Shown: in pieces, positions 25,224 through 34,150 of the stretch
How the letters are laid out: each line of letters opens with the position of its first letter
How positions within the stretch are numbered: position 1 is the first letter of the stretch
NCBI GenBank assembly: GCA_023412715.1
Contig: JAEZCC010000029.1
Coordinates: forward strand, 6,039 to 70,038
Origin: Bacillota bacterium
Lineage (GTDB): Bacteria > Bacillota > Clostridia > Oscillospirales > Acutalibacteraceae
Reading direction: 5' to 3'
Length of the DNA: 64,000 nt
The notes under the pieces: generated by a model
Told to the model about the DNA's origin: nothing
The model's database searches: none
The model's input: only the letters and a program-made list of their open reading frames with translations
Translations under genes and position numbers: made by a program

Positions 25224-25455
25224 TTATATAACGAACCTTCCCTGCATTTTGCAATCTGTTGAAAATCCGGTCCCTCCGTGCAGGCTTGAAAGATGCGCCA
25301 TTTCATGGGCAGGCATCTGATCCGATATGTTTTCAAACGCCAGATCCAGTTGTTTTCCTGCGTCCCGGGCGTATTGATCCGCGCCATAAAATGTTCGGCT
25401 GCGAATGCTTAATGAAAAGTCACCCTGAAAAAGCAGGCCGGCTTTTGTTTTCCTC
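25224..25455 (-). pseudogene. Possible C-terminal gene remnant
   Basis: One minus-strand frame stays open from 25455 to a TAA at 25224-25226 with balanced codon choice and a protein-like text (FYGADQYARDAGKQLDLAFE, ISDQMPAHEMAHLSSLHGG), but there is no start codon or ribosome site. It is most likely the tail of a decayed gene. No family was recognised, and the rest of 25171-25553 shows nothing. Confidence 0.3.
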
Positions 25456-25553
25456 TTAAGCTATAACGCGAAAAGCCGGGGCGGCCAGCCCTTTTCCTTT
25501 GGGGAAGCCGCTCCGACTTTTTGCAGGCCGTTGCAGCCCTTTTGAGGGTGCGC

Positions 25554-27077
25554 CTACAGGGCGGCGACCCTCCTGCCGACGACGTATCCCTCGGTGTAGT
25601 TGTGACCGAGGTTCAACCCGAATACCGTCAGCGGGTAGTCGATTCCGCCATAGAAGTTGCCCGCGCAGTTGCCGATGGCGTAAAGCCCTTCGATGGGCTT
25701 GCCGGCGGTGTCGAGGCACTGAAGATCGCCGTTCACCTCGACGCCGGAGCAGGCCATGGTCAGGCGGATGTGGCGGTGGATGCCGTAGTACGGCGGGGTG
25801 TCGATGGCCTTGAGATACCTGGCCGGCACGCCGAACTCGGTGTCCCTGCCGGAGGCGGCCGCCTCGTTGTACTTCCTGACGGTCGCGACGAACGCCGCGG
25901 CGTCGGTGATTCCCAGCTTCCCCGCCAGTTCCTCCAGCGTGTCGGCTTTGAACGTGTTGATGAGCGCTTTGAATACGCCGGTGTGCTTGACCTTCTCTTC
26001 GGGCATGAAGTTTTTCATTTCCTCGGGATCGGTCAAGGCGCCCGGCCAGTCGGCCGCCTTGCTCATGTAGGCCGAGTCGAAGATCTGGCAATAGTGGCCC
26101 CGGTCCTCCCCGCCGAGCAGATAGCAGTTCATGAGCGCCATCTCGGCGGTCTCGTCGCAGAAGCGCCTGCCGTTCAGCTTCACGCGAAGGAAAGGCATGT
26201 CGCACATGGCGGCCGGGCCCGAATCGAAGTCATGGCACATCTTGGTGTGGCCGATGTTCTCGATTTTTCCTCCGGCCCACACGATCATCTTGTGCCCGTC
26301 GCCGGTCCTGCCTGCCTTTTTGAGCTCCAGGTTCGCCACGTCCGGCATATAGTAGCGGAGCATTTCCGCGTCGTTCTGGTAGTCGCCGGTGCCCACCACG
26401 ACGGCTTTTCCGGCATTGAACCGCACGTACCCGCCGTCGTGTTCGGCGATGACACCGGTCACTCTTCCGTTCTCAACAACCAGCTGACGGGCGGGCATGC
26501 TGAAGAATACGTCCACGCCCTCTTGGATAGCCTGCCCGCACAGGGCCTTCATACCTCCGCCGGCGCCGTACGGTTTGGGGCCGAAGAACGAAGTGACAAA
26601 GCCGATGCGATAGCCCGTCTTCGCGAGGAGGGCCGCATGCGGATTGTTTCCCAGGTCGGCAACCTTGGCGCCGGCGGCCTTCGATTTCTCGATAACCCAT
26701 TTCACGGCCTCGCCGGAGCTCTGCGCCCACAAGTCCAGCAGCTCGCGTTTGGGCCGGTGCGCGGAATCGGCCATCAGCCGGGAGACCAGGCTCTCGACGT
26801 CGGCGGGATCACTGGCGGCGAGGTCGATGCCCGCGCCGGCATTACCGCACGCCGAGGTGCTTGATTCCTTTTGCAGCAGGGCCACCCTGGCGCCCGCCTC
26901 GCGGGCCGCGAGAGCGCAGGGAACGCCGGGAGACCCGGCGCCGATGACGACGACATCGTAATCCTTCGTCTCCCGGATGTCAGTGATGGGGGCGGGCTTT
27001 TCCAGGAACGCCGGCACGCCCAGGCGGGCATGGCCGGCCGCGGCAGTTTCGTTCTCCGAAATAATTTTTTCCAACAT
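25554..27077 (-). CDS. FAD-dependent oxidoreductase, fumarate-reductase flavoprotein type
   Basis: This 507-residue protein has the FAD dinucleotide motif VVVIGAGSPGVPCALAARE (about 42-60), a GAGGG loop, and the FAD_binding_2 layout of succinate dehydrogenase/fumarate reductase flavoproteins and ketosteroid dehydrogenases, ending with the FAD-contact segment YAIGNCAGNFYGGIDYPL. It lacks a signal peptide, an FMN-binding domain and heme motifs, so it is a soluble reductase of an unknown enoate-like substrate. GGAGGTGAT precedes the ATG. It is divergent from an MFS/TetR operon, which may supply or remove its substrate. Confidence 0.82.
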   Translation of the reverse strand: MLEKIISENETAAAGHARLGVPAFLEKPAPITDIRETKDYDVVVIGAGSPGVPCALAAREAGARVALLQKESSTSACGNAGAGIDLAASDPADVESLVSRLMADSAHRPKRELLDLWAQSSGEAVKWVIEKSKAAGAKVADLGNNPHAALLAKTGYRIGFVTSFFGPKPYGAGGGMKALCGQAIQEGVDVFFSMPARQLVVENGRVTGVIAEHDGGYVRFNAGKAVVVGTGDYQNDAEMLRYYMPDVANLELKKAGRTGDGHKMIVWAGGKIENIGHTKMCHDFDSGPAAMCDMPFLRVKLNGRRFCDETAEMALMNCYLLGGEDRGHYCQIFDSAYMSKAADWPGALTDPEEMKNFMPEEKVKHTGVFKALINTFKADTLEELAGKLGITDAAAFVATVRKYNEAAASGRDTEFGVPARYLKAIDTPPYYGIHRHIRLTMACSGVEVNGDLQCLDTAGKPIEGLYAIGNCAGNFYGGIDYPLTVFGLNLGHNYTEGYVVGRRVAAL

Positions 27078-27171
27078 ATAAAATCACCTCCAATACAAAT
27101 TATACCATCATATGACGACACTGCAAGCGTCAGGCCTTTGACTGACGTTAGCTTACCTGTGACGGCGTATC

Positions 27172-27200
27172 TTGACAAGTCCGCATAAAAGGAGTATCTT
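27172..27200 (+). promoter_or_regulatory. Promoter of the MFS-TetR operon
   Basis: TTGACA (27172-27177), 17-bp spacer, TATCTT (27195-27200). Confidence 0.72.
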
Positions 27201-27211
27201 TTACTGGTTGG

Positions 27212-27235
27212 AAACTAAATATACGATTATAGTTT
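27212..27235. promoter_or_regulatory. Probable TetR operator
   Basis: A 24-bp dyad with outer arms AAACTA (27212-27217) and TAGTTT (27230-27235) lies just after the -10, where a bound repressor would block the start. The likely binder is the TetR protein of the same operon. Confidence 0.55.
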
Positions 27236-27257
27236 ATTCGGTATTGGAGGCTTTCCC

Positions 27258-28457
27258 GTGTTCCGGCAATCAAAAGCAAAAAACATGATGCTTCCTGTGG
27301 TGATGATCAGCCTGGCGCTGGCGCTGCGGCAGATGTCCATGACCATTGTGACGCCGTTCCTGTCCACCTATTGCAAATCCCTCTCCGGGTACACCCCTTT
27401 GCTTGCGGGGCTGGCCGTGGGCGCGTTCGGGCTGATGCAGGCAATTTTTCAGATCCCGTTCGGGATGCTCAGCGACCGGTACGGCAACAAGCGCGTGCTG
27501 CTTGCCGGCCTTGCGCTGGTCGTCGCCGGTTTTCTTTTCGGCTTTTTCGCCCAAAGCATCTGGACGCTGATTCTGGCGCGCGCGCTGCAGGGCAGCGGCG
27601 CGGTCATCGGGGTCGGTTATTCCTGGGTAGCGGGGCTTGCCGACAATCAGAGCCGCACAAAAGCCATGAGCATTCTCGGGGCGTTCATCTCCGGGGCGGC
27701 GGCTCTTGCGTTCGCAGTCGGCCCGCTGCTGCGCGGCGTGATGTCGGTCAGCCGGATGTTCATGGGAGGCGCGGTCCTTCTTACCATGAACTCTCTCTAT
27801 ATCCTGTTTTTCCTGAAAGATGCCGGAAGCGGCAAAAAGGCGTCCGCGCCGCAGCGCGGCGAGATTGCCGCCTTGCTGAAAAACCATTCTTTTGTTATGA
27901 TGAACATGGCGGCGTTCCTGAACAATTTCATGATGATGTCCGTTTTTTACGCTGTACCGATTTATATGGACCGGGTAACCGGGCAGGACGGTATGTGGAA
28001 GATTTTTGTGCCGGCGTTCGTCGCCGCCCTTTTGTTCATGAAAGCCGCTGTCAGGTGGGTGGATAAAGGGTATGCCAGCCTGGTGATCCTGATCGCTTTT
28101 GCCGTTTCTTTTCTGAGCATCCTGTTTTATTTCCATCCGTCCTCTTTTCTTTTCCTTCTCGCGGGAACTACGCTTTTCCTGTGCGGATACATCACGATTG
28201 CGACCGTCGCGGCCACCTGCGCAAACGAGGCGGCGGAGGACAGCCTGCGAGGAACAGGCAACGGGATTTTTAATTCGTTTCAGTACATCGGGAATTTCGG
28301 CGGCGCACTGGTAACGGGGGCCGTATGGGGAACCTCCCAGCAGGCGGCCTGGCTGATCGTCATCGCCGCGGGGATTGCCGGCTGCCTGCTGATTGCGTTC
28401 GGCAGGCCTTCCAATACATCAGAACCGAAAAGGGGGAATCCAGCAGATGAAAGATAA
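27258..28457 (+). CDS. MFS transporter
   Basis: The 399-residue product has 12 membrane segments and motif A as GMLSDRYGNKR (about 74-84), and in the fifth segment GSGAVIGVGYSWVAGL, resembling the drug/proton antiporter motif C region. It starts with GTG, GGAGG seven bases upstream. The TetR gene overlaps its 3' end by 11 bases. The set-up of transporter plus TetR with an operator over the start site is common for efflux pumps induced by their substrate; the substrate may be related to that of the divergent flavoprotein. Confidence 0.83.
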   Translation: MFRQSKAKNMMLPVVMISLALALRQMSMTIVTPFLSTYCKSLSGYTPLLAGLAVGAFGLMQAIFQIPFGMLSDRYGNKRVLLAGLALVVAGFLFGFFAQSIWTLILARALQGSGAVIGVGYSWVAGLADNQSRTKAMSILGAFISGAAALAFAVGPLLRGVMSVSRMFMGGAVLLTMNSLYILFFLKDAGSGKKASAPQRGEIAALLKNHSFVMMNMAAFLNNFMMMSVFYAVPIYMDRVTGQDGMWKIFVPAFVAALLFMKAAVRWVDKGYASLVILIAFAVSFLSILFYFHPSSFLFLLAGTTLFLCGYITIATVAATCANEAAEDSLRGTGNGIFNSFQYIGNFGGALVTGAVWGTSQQAAWLIVIAAGIAGCLLIAFGRPSNTSEPKRGNPADER

Positions 28458-28998
28458 AATTCTGGATGTGGTGGCGCGGCTGATTGCACAGTACGGTCTG
28501 AAAAAATTCACAGTGGACGAAGTGGCCGCGGAGCTGCATATCAGCAAAAAAACGCTCTATCAGTATTTCAACGGCAAAGACGGGATGATCCGGGAGTATT
28601 TTGAAGAAAACATGACGAGCGACCGGCAAAGCGTTCTGGAGGCCATGGACAGCGGACGGGATTTTCGCGAAAAGATCCACGCCATCGTCCATTCGAGTCA
28701 TCGATATAGGATGCCCGTGCCGGTATTGAATGAAGCGGAGCAATTTTACCCGGATGAATGGGCGAAGATAGAACAGCTGAAACAGTTCAAGCTGGACGCT
28801 CTGCGAAAGCTGCTGAAGCAGGCGGCTGACGAAGGGATTCTGCGCCCCGACGTCCATTTCGGCATCCTGTCTTCCATGCTGGAGAGGGTCAGCGATATGT
28901 TTATCGACACGGATTTTCTTCTTGAAAATGGATTGAAGGCCACACAGGCTATCGACGAAGCGCTCAACATCATCATCTATGGTATTGTAAAAAAATGA
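28447..28998 (+). CDS. TetR/AcrR-family regulator
   Basis: A 183-residue repressor with the N-terminal HTH domain at residues 1-47 (ILDVVARLIAQYGLKKFTVD...ISKKTLYQYFNGKDG) and an all-helical ligand domain behind it. The start at 28447 is chosen because GGGGGAATCC is upstream and because the HTH begins here; 18 further upstream codons lie inside the MFS gene. It is co-transcribed with the MFS transporter and probably represses the operon through the dyad at 27212-27235. Confidence 0.85.
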   Translation: MKDKILDVVARLIAQYGLKKFTVDEVAAELHISKKTLYQYFNGKDGMIREYFEENMTSDRQSVLEAMDSGRDFREKIHAIVHSSHRYRMPVPVLNEAEQFYPDEWAKIEQLKQFKLDALRKLLKQAADEGILRPDVHFGILSSMLERVSDMFIDTDFLLENGLKATQAIDEALNIIIYGIVKK

Positions 28999-29170
28999 CG
29001 GGCGAAGTATCACGGAAGCACTGCATGTTACGGACGGCGCCATTCAGGGAATAAGAGAGAATGGAAGCCATGCAAATAGCCGGAATGAGCTATAGGCCAT
29101 TGGTCAACAGTGTCTATTTCAGAGATCAAGCGCCGTATGAATGAAAAACTTCATTTCCGCAACTCACTTT
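28999..29170. other. Convergent intergenic region
   Basis: Nothing recognisable is seen between the TetR gene and the minus-strand small frame; no clear terminator is present. Confidence 0.4.
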
Positions 29171-29356
29171 TTATAGGAAAAAATAGCGGTAATCGCCGAC
29201 CGACTGCCTGAAATGATTCTTTATCAGATAACATGCGTATCGTTTCAAGTAATTATCTTCCTCTATTACGGAACCAAATGCTTCAATCAAGTGAGCGCCT
29301 CCTTCTGGGTCAACCGCATATCGCGCTTGAGAAGCAGCGTTTTCCCCGATTGTCAT
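29171..29356 (-). CDS. Possible small protein coupled to the hydrolase gene
   Basis: A 61-residue frame whose ATG overlaps the hydrolase stop as ATGA, the usual sign of translational coupling. The text (ARYAVDPEGGAHLIEAFGSV, EEDNYLKRYACYLIKNHFRQ) looks protein-like with a helical Lys/Arg-rich end. There is no Shine-Dalgarno sequence and no recognised family; it may instead be the remnant of a longer gene. Confidence 0.35.
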   Translation of the reverse strand: MTIGENAASQARYAVDPEGGAHLIEAFGSVIEEDNYLKRYACYLIKNHFRQSVGDYRYFFL

Positions 29357-30291
29357 TGCTCAGAGGCAGCTTGCTGCAGGAATGCCCGTATGTCTTTCCG
29401 GACGGCGTCGCCGTGCCCTGTGATCAAATGCCCCCCTGTCTTGAAGATCGCAGTCTGCGGGTGCACGCGGGCAATAAATGTCTGCATGTCGGAGAATTTC
29501 ACCATAGGGTCGTCTTCCGCGCTCACGACCAGAATGGGCGCCGTGATTTTTTCCACCGGGTAATCGTCATAATAAACCAGCATATCCGGGTTCGTGACCT
29601 TGCCGTCGTTTACGACCCCGGCGCTGCGGGGCGATGCGGGCAGCATCGTCTCGTAAAAATCCGGGCTGATGTCGGAACCCATCATCGAGCGGAACGCAAA
29701 GCCAAAATAGCGCACGGAAAACCACATGACAAAATTGTTCACCAGCGGAGCCGGCGGCCCTAAATAACCGGCCTGCTCGCGGGTTTTCTTCCCCGACGGC
29801 ACACCGGAGGACAGCAGAATCAGCCCGCTGATACGATCGGGATAATCGATGGCGAACCGGATGCCCGGTGCCCCGCCGGCCGAAGTTGTCAGGATAAAGG
29901 TCTTTGGGATGCCGAGATGATTAAGCAGTTCCAAAAATGCCTCAGCCTGATTCTCCGGCGTCGGATTCTCGGGAAGATCTGAGCCGGGGTATCCAAAACG
30001 GGAGGGAGCAATCTTGCGATAGCCCTCGCCCACGGCGCCGCTGAGGCTGGCAAGCCCCTGGTCGTAGCCTCCAAAAATTCCATGCGAGATCAGGACGGCC
30101 GGACCGGCACCTTCTTCCACATAGCTCATTCTTCCAAACGCAGTGGAAATCGCCTGAACCGGATATTGCTTCAGGCGCTCATACGCGCGGCGATTGTCGG
30201 CGGAAAATTGTACAGAAAGCAGGATGCCGATGGCTGCGAGCACGGCGGCGATCATCATCCACACACGGATTCTCCTTTTTCTTTTGATCAT
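29353..30291 (-). CDS. Membrane-anchored alpha/beta hydrolase
   Basis: This 312-residue product begins with a basic stretch and one membrane helix (VWMMIAAVLAAIGILLSV, about 10-27), so the enzyme domain is probably outside the membrane. The oxyanion region is ISHGIFGGYDQG, the nucleophile elbow LTTSAGGAPG (Ser), with the final His in GGHLITGH. AATAGGAG lies 7 bases before the ATG at 30291; a longer frame upstream runs into the TetR gene. It sits 10 bases after the TetR stop in a TetR-hydrolase operon. Substrate unknown. Confidence 0.8.
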   Translation of the reverse strand: MIKRKRRIRVWMMIAAVLAAIGILLSVQFSADNRRAYERLKQYPVQAISTAFGRMSYVEEGAGPAVLISHGIFGGYDQGLASLSGAVGEGYRKIAPSRFGYPGSDLPENPTPENQAEAFLELLNHLGIPKTFILTTSAGGAPGIRFAIDYPDRISGLILLSSGVPSGKKTREQAGYLGPPAPLVNNFVMWFSVRYFGFAFRSMMGSDISPDFYETMLPASPRSAGVVNDGKVTNPDMLVYYDDYPVEKITAPILVVSAEDDPMVKFSDMQTFIARVHPQTAIFKTGGHLITGHGDAVRKDIRAFLQQAASEQ

Positions 30292-30301
30292 GGTGATTCT
30301 C

Positions 30302-30916
30302 CTATTGACCCACGTTTGTCGGTTCCGCTTCGAGCATTCCAATTAAAAAATCCGCGCTTTCGAGCATTCTGCCGACGATTTGTCTGCTTTCTTCTTTTGT
30401 CTGGCACTGGGCAAACTGCATACTGAGCGAAAGCTGTCCATTATTGAAAAGATGAGCAATCAGGACCTTATTGCAGGGCCGGATACGGCCTTTTCGGATC
30501 ATCAATGCCAGAACCTCGCTGTAGTACCGCGCACTATTTTCCACGAATTGCCCGACAAAAATGCGCCGGACGTTCTCATGATGAAACTGCTCGGAAAATA
30601 CGATCTTCGCCATCTGCGCGATCTGCGGGTTGATACTGCCTCCATATGATCGGATAAATGACTGGAAAACTTCCCTTGGTTTCATGTTGGACAGCATTTC
30701 TTCGACCTGAGAAAGCGGCGGGTGTGCAAAGGCGAGCGATTGGGCAAATCGGGAGCAGATTTCATCGATGATTGCTTGTTTGCCCGCGTAATGGTTATAA
30801 ATCGAGCTCTCTTTGATTCCCACCGCCTTAGCGATCTCTCTGATTGAGACGCCATTAAATCCTTTTTTGGAGAACAATGCCATGGCACAGTCCAAGATCC
30901 GCTGCTTTGTATCCAT
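30302..30916 (-). CDS. TetR/AcrR-family regulator
   Basis: A 204-residue regulator whose first 47 residues (RILDCAMALFSKKGFNGVSI...GIKESSIYNHYAGKQAI) form a canonical TetR HTH. The C-terminal part is all-helical. It begins the operon with the membrane-anchored hydrolase and probably represses itself by binding the palindrome at 30927-30944, just upstream of its own start. The effector is unknown. Confidence 0.87.
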   Translation of the reverse strand: MDTKQRILDCAMALFSKKGFNGVSIREIAKAVGIKESSIYNHYAGKQAIIDEICSRFAQSLAFAHPPLSQVEEMLSNMKPREVFQSFIRSYGGSINPQIAQMAKIVFSEQFHHENVRRIFVGQFVENSARYYSEVLALMIRKGRIRPCNKVLIAHLFNNGQLSLSMQFAQCQTKEESRQIVGRMLESADFLIGMLEAEPTNVGQ

Positions 30917-30926
30917 TATCGTCTTC

Positions 30927-30944
30927 CTAACTAACGTTTGTTAG
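30927..30944. promoter_or_regulatory. TetR operator candidate
   Basis: CTAACTAACGTTTGTTAG, with the tighter dyad CTAAC-GTTT-GTTAG, lies 10 bases upstream of the TetR start codon. Confidence 0.7.
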
Positions 30945-31039
30945 CATTATCGCATGATTTCATTTCTTTGTCAAGGCGGTAAAATAATGAGTACTTATTG
31001 CATCATGTGATTATATCATAGCAAATTTTCTCTTCATAA

Positions 31040-31090
31040 CAAGTAAAAGCCCGCAGGATGGGCTTTTAAAGCACCACCCTGCGGGTCTTT
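31040..31090 (-). terminator. Minus-strand terminator with alternative fold
   Basis: Arms CCCGCAGG (31050-31057) and CCTGCGGG (31078-31085) extend through neighbouring AAAAG/CTTTT pairs. A second hairpin, AAAAGCCC/GGGCTTTT (31045-31067), uses the same bases, so the two folds compete. Confidence 0.65.
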
Positions 31091-31099
31091 TATTAGGTC

Positions 31100-31270
31100 T
31101 TAACTTTTTCGGCCGGATTTTTTGCCAAGGGGCTTGATATCGGGCATATAGCCTTGACTTACTTCTCTCTGCCCCTGTTCGACGGCTTCGTCATAACCGC
31201 CCATGCAAGGCGTTACAGTCTCGATTTCCGCGACATCCCCACCGATTTTCTTTGGGATTAAAGCATCGGC
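31100..31270 (-). pseudogene. Orphan coding fragment
   Basis: A frame ends with TAA at 31100-31102 just before a clear terminator. The text (ADALIPKKIGGDVAEIETVT, PCMGGYDEAVEQGQREVSQG, then YMPDIKPLGKKSGRKS) is strongly protein-like, but a TGA cuts the frame upstream and the only internal ATG leaves 34 residues with no ribosome site. It is probably the 3' end of a truncated gene. The hairpin AACCGTCAC/GTGACGGTT at 31278-31301 lies just before it. No family was recognised. Confidence 0.4.
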
Positions 31271-31375
31271 TAAGCTAAACCGTCACGGTAAAGTGACGGT
31301 TCCTCCCAGATAAGAAAAGACGGCTTCGAAGCTTTGGGCCGGGGCTCATGAAGAAAACGGTCATGAAAAGAACGA

Positions 31376-31990
31376 TCAGTGTTTCCTGAATTTTGCCAGC
31401 AAGTCGGCCTTCTTTTCCACTTTATTTGCAATCCTTCGGATGGAATCACGATGAAGAAAAAATATAAGCGCAACACCAGCCAAAGCGACGAGACCTGCCT
31501 CAAGCCCGAAATCCAGAAAAACCGGAATCAGAAATAGGGTAGGAATCGACAAAGCGCCAAACGCCAGATATCCCGTCAAGACAACGATGAAGAGCCCGGC
31601 CAGATTGGCAAGCAGTCCCCACCCGGGGGAAAACAGCACGATATACGTACAGATGACAGCGACGCTTCTGCCGCCCTGAAATCTGTGCCAAAATGGAAAT
31701 GCGTGGCCGAGGGCGGCGCCTAAGCCCGCATAAAGGATTGCCGATGGACCCAGTGATTTGAACAGGAGATATCGGCAGAGGAGGCACGGCAATACTGTTT
31801 TAAGGACATCTCCGAGCAGCGTGGCAGCAGCCCACTTCACCCCAAATTGCTCCAAAATATTGGCCATGCCTGGATTTCCCGTACCGATTGCAAAGGCGCT
31901 TTTACCCGTTTTATGGCGGGCGACGGCGTCGGCTGTCAGAAAACAGCCGCACAGATATCCGATGACGATACATAAAAATCGCATATCCAC
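31376..31990 (-). CDS. PlsY-like glycerol-3-phosphate acyltransferase
   Basis: The 204-residue integral membrane protein has PlsY motifs in slightly divergent form: GTGNPGMANI (canonical GSGNPGATN) near residue 36 and GHAFPFWHRFQGGRSVAV (canonical GH-FPVF-KF-GGKGVA) near 95-112, with about five membrane segments. PlsY moves an acyl group from acyl-phosphate to glycerol-3-phosphate in phospholipid synthesis. The divergence and the isolated position (no plsX or other lipid gene nearby) suggest a second, specialised copy rather than the housekeeping enzyme. Confidence 0.8.
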   Translation of the reverse strand: MDMRFLCIVIGYLCGCFLTADAVARHKTGKSAFAIGTGNPGMANILEQFGVKWAAATLLGDVLKTVLPCLLCRYLLFKSLGPSAILYAGLGAALGHAFPFWHRFQGGRSVAVICTYIVLFSPGWGLLANLAGLFIVVLTGYLAFGALSIPTLFLIPVFLDFGLEAGLVALAGVALIFFLHRDSIRRIANKVEKKADLLAKFRKH

Positions 31991-32094
31991 TCGATGTCCT
32001 CCTAAAAAAGAGTCACCCCTCTTATTTTATTCCCTTGCACTTCACGCGCAACAGCACCTCAAATCGTTATGATAAGAAATCTTCCCGTGCTGTT

Positions 32095-33483
32095 TCACGA
32101 GATTTTGCTTTCCTTACCCGCCTTGCATCCGGCGCAGTGCCCGGAGCATTCCCACAGGTTATCCGCCACGGGCGCCCAGCGCCCGGCGGGCGTTTCGCAT
32201 TTTGCGGAAAGGCCGCGCACTTCCTCGGGACTTTCCAGATCGGTGGAATACGCGCCGGAGGTCTCCACCATCGACGTCAGCCGACCCGGATTATCGAGCA
32301 GCGGGCAGGGGCGCAGATGGTTTTCATTGAACGGCTGGCCCTTCCGGTACGCCATGAACAGCGGGGAGCGCAGGGCCTCCAGCAGCGTCTTTTCGCGGAT
32401 GTTGGAGTCCGAGTAGTGGATGAACGCGCAGGGCTCGATGTCCCCGCCCGCGTTGACGTGGAAGTACCGCCTGCCGCCCGCGATGCAGCCTTCCACATAC
32501 TCTCCGTCGTTCCAGAAATCCAGGGTAAAGATCGGCTTGGTCTCCCGGAATCTGCGGATCTGCCGGTACATGAACGCCCGCTGTTCGGCGCTGACCATCA
32601 GTTCCGGCACGGCCGCATTGCCGACCGGCATGTAGGTAAAGAACCAGCAGAATTTGGCGCCCCAATCGATCATCTGGTCGAAGTATTCCTCCGAGCCGAT
32701 CGTGTCGCAGTTCTTGCTCGTGTAGCAGCAGGAGATGCCGAACGGAAGATGTTTGGCCTTTAAAACCGCCATGGCCTTCTCCACCTTTCTGAAGGTTCCT
32801 TCCCCGCGGCGAAAATCGGTGTCCTTCTCGAACCCCTCGACGCTGATGGCGGGGATAAAGTTTTTCACCCGCAGCATCTCGTCCGCAAAGGCTTCGTCGA
32901 TCAGCGTGCCGTTGGTGAAGGCGGTAAACTGGCAGTCCGGATGCGCCTCGCACAGACGGATGATGTCCGCCTTCCGCACCAGAGGTTCCCCGCCCGAGTA
33001 CAGATAGAAATAAGTGCCCAGCTCCGTGCCCTGCCGGATGATGCCGTCCAGTTCCTCATAGGACATGTTCAGCCTGTTGCCGTATTCGGCCGCCCAGCAT
33101 CCGGTGCAGTGCAGATTGCAGGCGGAGGTCGGGTCCATCAGGATCGCCCATGGGATATTGCAGCCGTACTCTTCCGAAAGGGCCTGCTGCTTCGGGAAAC
33201 CGAACAGAGCGGCGTTCAGCACAAAATTGCGGAACGCGGTCTTCAGAACGTCGTTGTCGATGTCCCTCCAGAGCCTCATGATATACTGACGCCAGACGTT
33301 CTCCGGATCGTCCACGATTTTATGGATCGTCTCTTTCGGGCCGTGCGGGCCGGAAAAATCTTTTCCCCATCCGATGCGGTCGACCCACGCCAGAAGCTTC
33401 GGCAGGTTCTTTTCAGGGTCTCCCGAGATGTAGTTCACGGCCCGTTCCAAAGCAAATGCCTGGGTTTTTTCTTTTATGCCCAT
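32095..33483 (-). CDS. Radical SAM protein with C-terminal Cys motifs
   Basis: This 462-residue enzyme binds the SAM-cleaving [4Fe-4S] cluster through CNLHCTGC (near residue 111-118). The partial TIM barrel follows (LYSGGEPLVRK, then FTNGTLIDE), and the C-terminal part has further cysteines (CPLLDN, then CSGHCAGCKAG), like SPASM-type or related auxiliary cluster sites. The N-terminal 100 residues are helical. The ATG at 33483 has AAGGGAG upstream; the frame also opens further but without a site. Such proteins are common in Clostridia, but the reaction is not known. Confidence 0.8.
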   Translation of the reverse strand: MGIKEKTQAFALERAVNYISGDPEKNLPKLLAWVDRIGWGKDFSGPHGPKETIHKIVDDPENVWRQYIMRLWRDIDNDVLKTAFRNFVLNAALFGFPKQQALSEEYGCNIPWAILMDPTSACNLHCTGCWAAEYGNRLNMSYEELDGIIRQGTELGTYFYLYSGGEPLVRKADIIRLCEAHPDCQFTAFTNGTLIDEAFADEMLRVKNFIPAISVEGFEKDTDFRRGEGTFRKVEKAMAVLKAKHLPFGISCCYTSKNCDTIGSEEYFDQMIDWGAKFCWFFTYMPVGNAAVPELMVSAEQRAFMYRQIRRFRETKPIFTLDFWNDGEYVEGCIAGGRRYFHVNAGGDIEPCAFIHYSDSNIREKTLLEALRSPLFMAYRKGQPFNENHLRPCPLLDNPGRLTSMVETSGAYSTDLESPEEVRGLSAKCETPAGRWAPVADNLWECSGHCAGCKAGKESKIS

Positions 33484-33533
33484 TGTCGATTCTCCCTTGC
33501 GTTTTTTGTCCGGTCCCTGTCTACAGCCTTTTC

Positions 33534-34070
33534 TTACTTTGCCAGCAGAGCATGGGCTTTCTCGCACACCTCGTACATTTCGTCGTATTTCCGATCAATC
33601 AGCGGCGCGACTTTGTCGGTCCTCTTCCTGCGGATGCTCAGAAAGCAGAAGTATGGCAGAATCCAGCCGACGAAGGCGGGAATCGCCAGAAGGATGCTGA
33701 GCGGCAGCATGCCGGCGAGATAGGCGAAAACGGAGCCTGCCATAAAGGCGGTCCCGGCAAGGCCGATGCTGAACGCAGCAATCATGGCCCCGCTGGTCTT
33801 GGACTTTTCCAGGCTCTCGATCTGGCCGGCGCAGGATTCAAACTGGCGCTGCAGCCTGCCCAACTCCGCTTTGTTGCGGATCTTGCGGTCGCGTTTGAAC
33901 TTCATGGTGATGGGACCTACGCTCTGCATGGGTGTGGAAGTGTCCTCAAGAGTCCAACTGAAATTGGCATAGCCGTCCGCATACACCGGCTCCATGCTGC
34001 GGTTTACCGTGATTTCCTTATACTCATAGCCGATAAAATTGTTCTCGTTCCTCGTGATTTCAGCCATCAT
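33534..34070 (-). CDS. Hypothetical membrane protein, probable two-component target
   Basis: The 178-residue product has an N-terminal soluble part (NENNFIGYEYKEITVNRSME), a short coiled-coil segment near 75-90, and two adjacent membrane helices (about 95-145) followed by a charged C-terminal tail. No family was recognised. AAGGAG precedes a double ATG; the first is used. Its promoter region (34128-34172) contains the same tandem 11-bp box as the promoter of the two-component genes, so this gene is a likely target of that response regulator. Confidence 0.65.
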   Translation of the reverse strand: MMAEITRNENNFIGYEYKEITVNRSMEPVYADGYANFSWTLEDTSTPMQSVGPITMKFKRDRKIRNKAELGRLQRQFESCAGQIESLEKSKTSGAMIAAFSIGLAGTAFMAGSVFAYLAGMLPLSILLAIPAFVGWILPYFCFLSIRRKRTDKVAPLIDRKYDEMYEVCEKAHALLAK

Positions 34071-34150
34071 CAACAGCTCCTTTTTGATCATAATTTCCGG
34101 ATGATTTTCATCCGTTTTGATGTGCCTATTGTAGAGGCAAAGTATTTATG

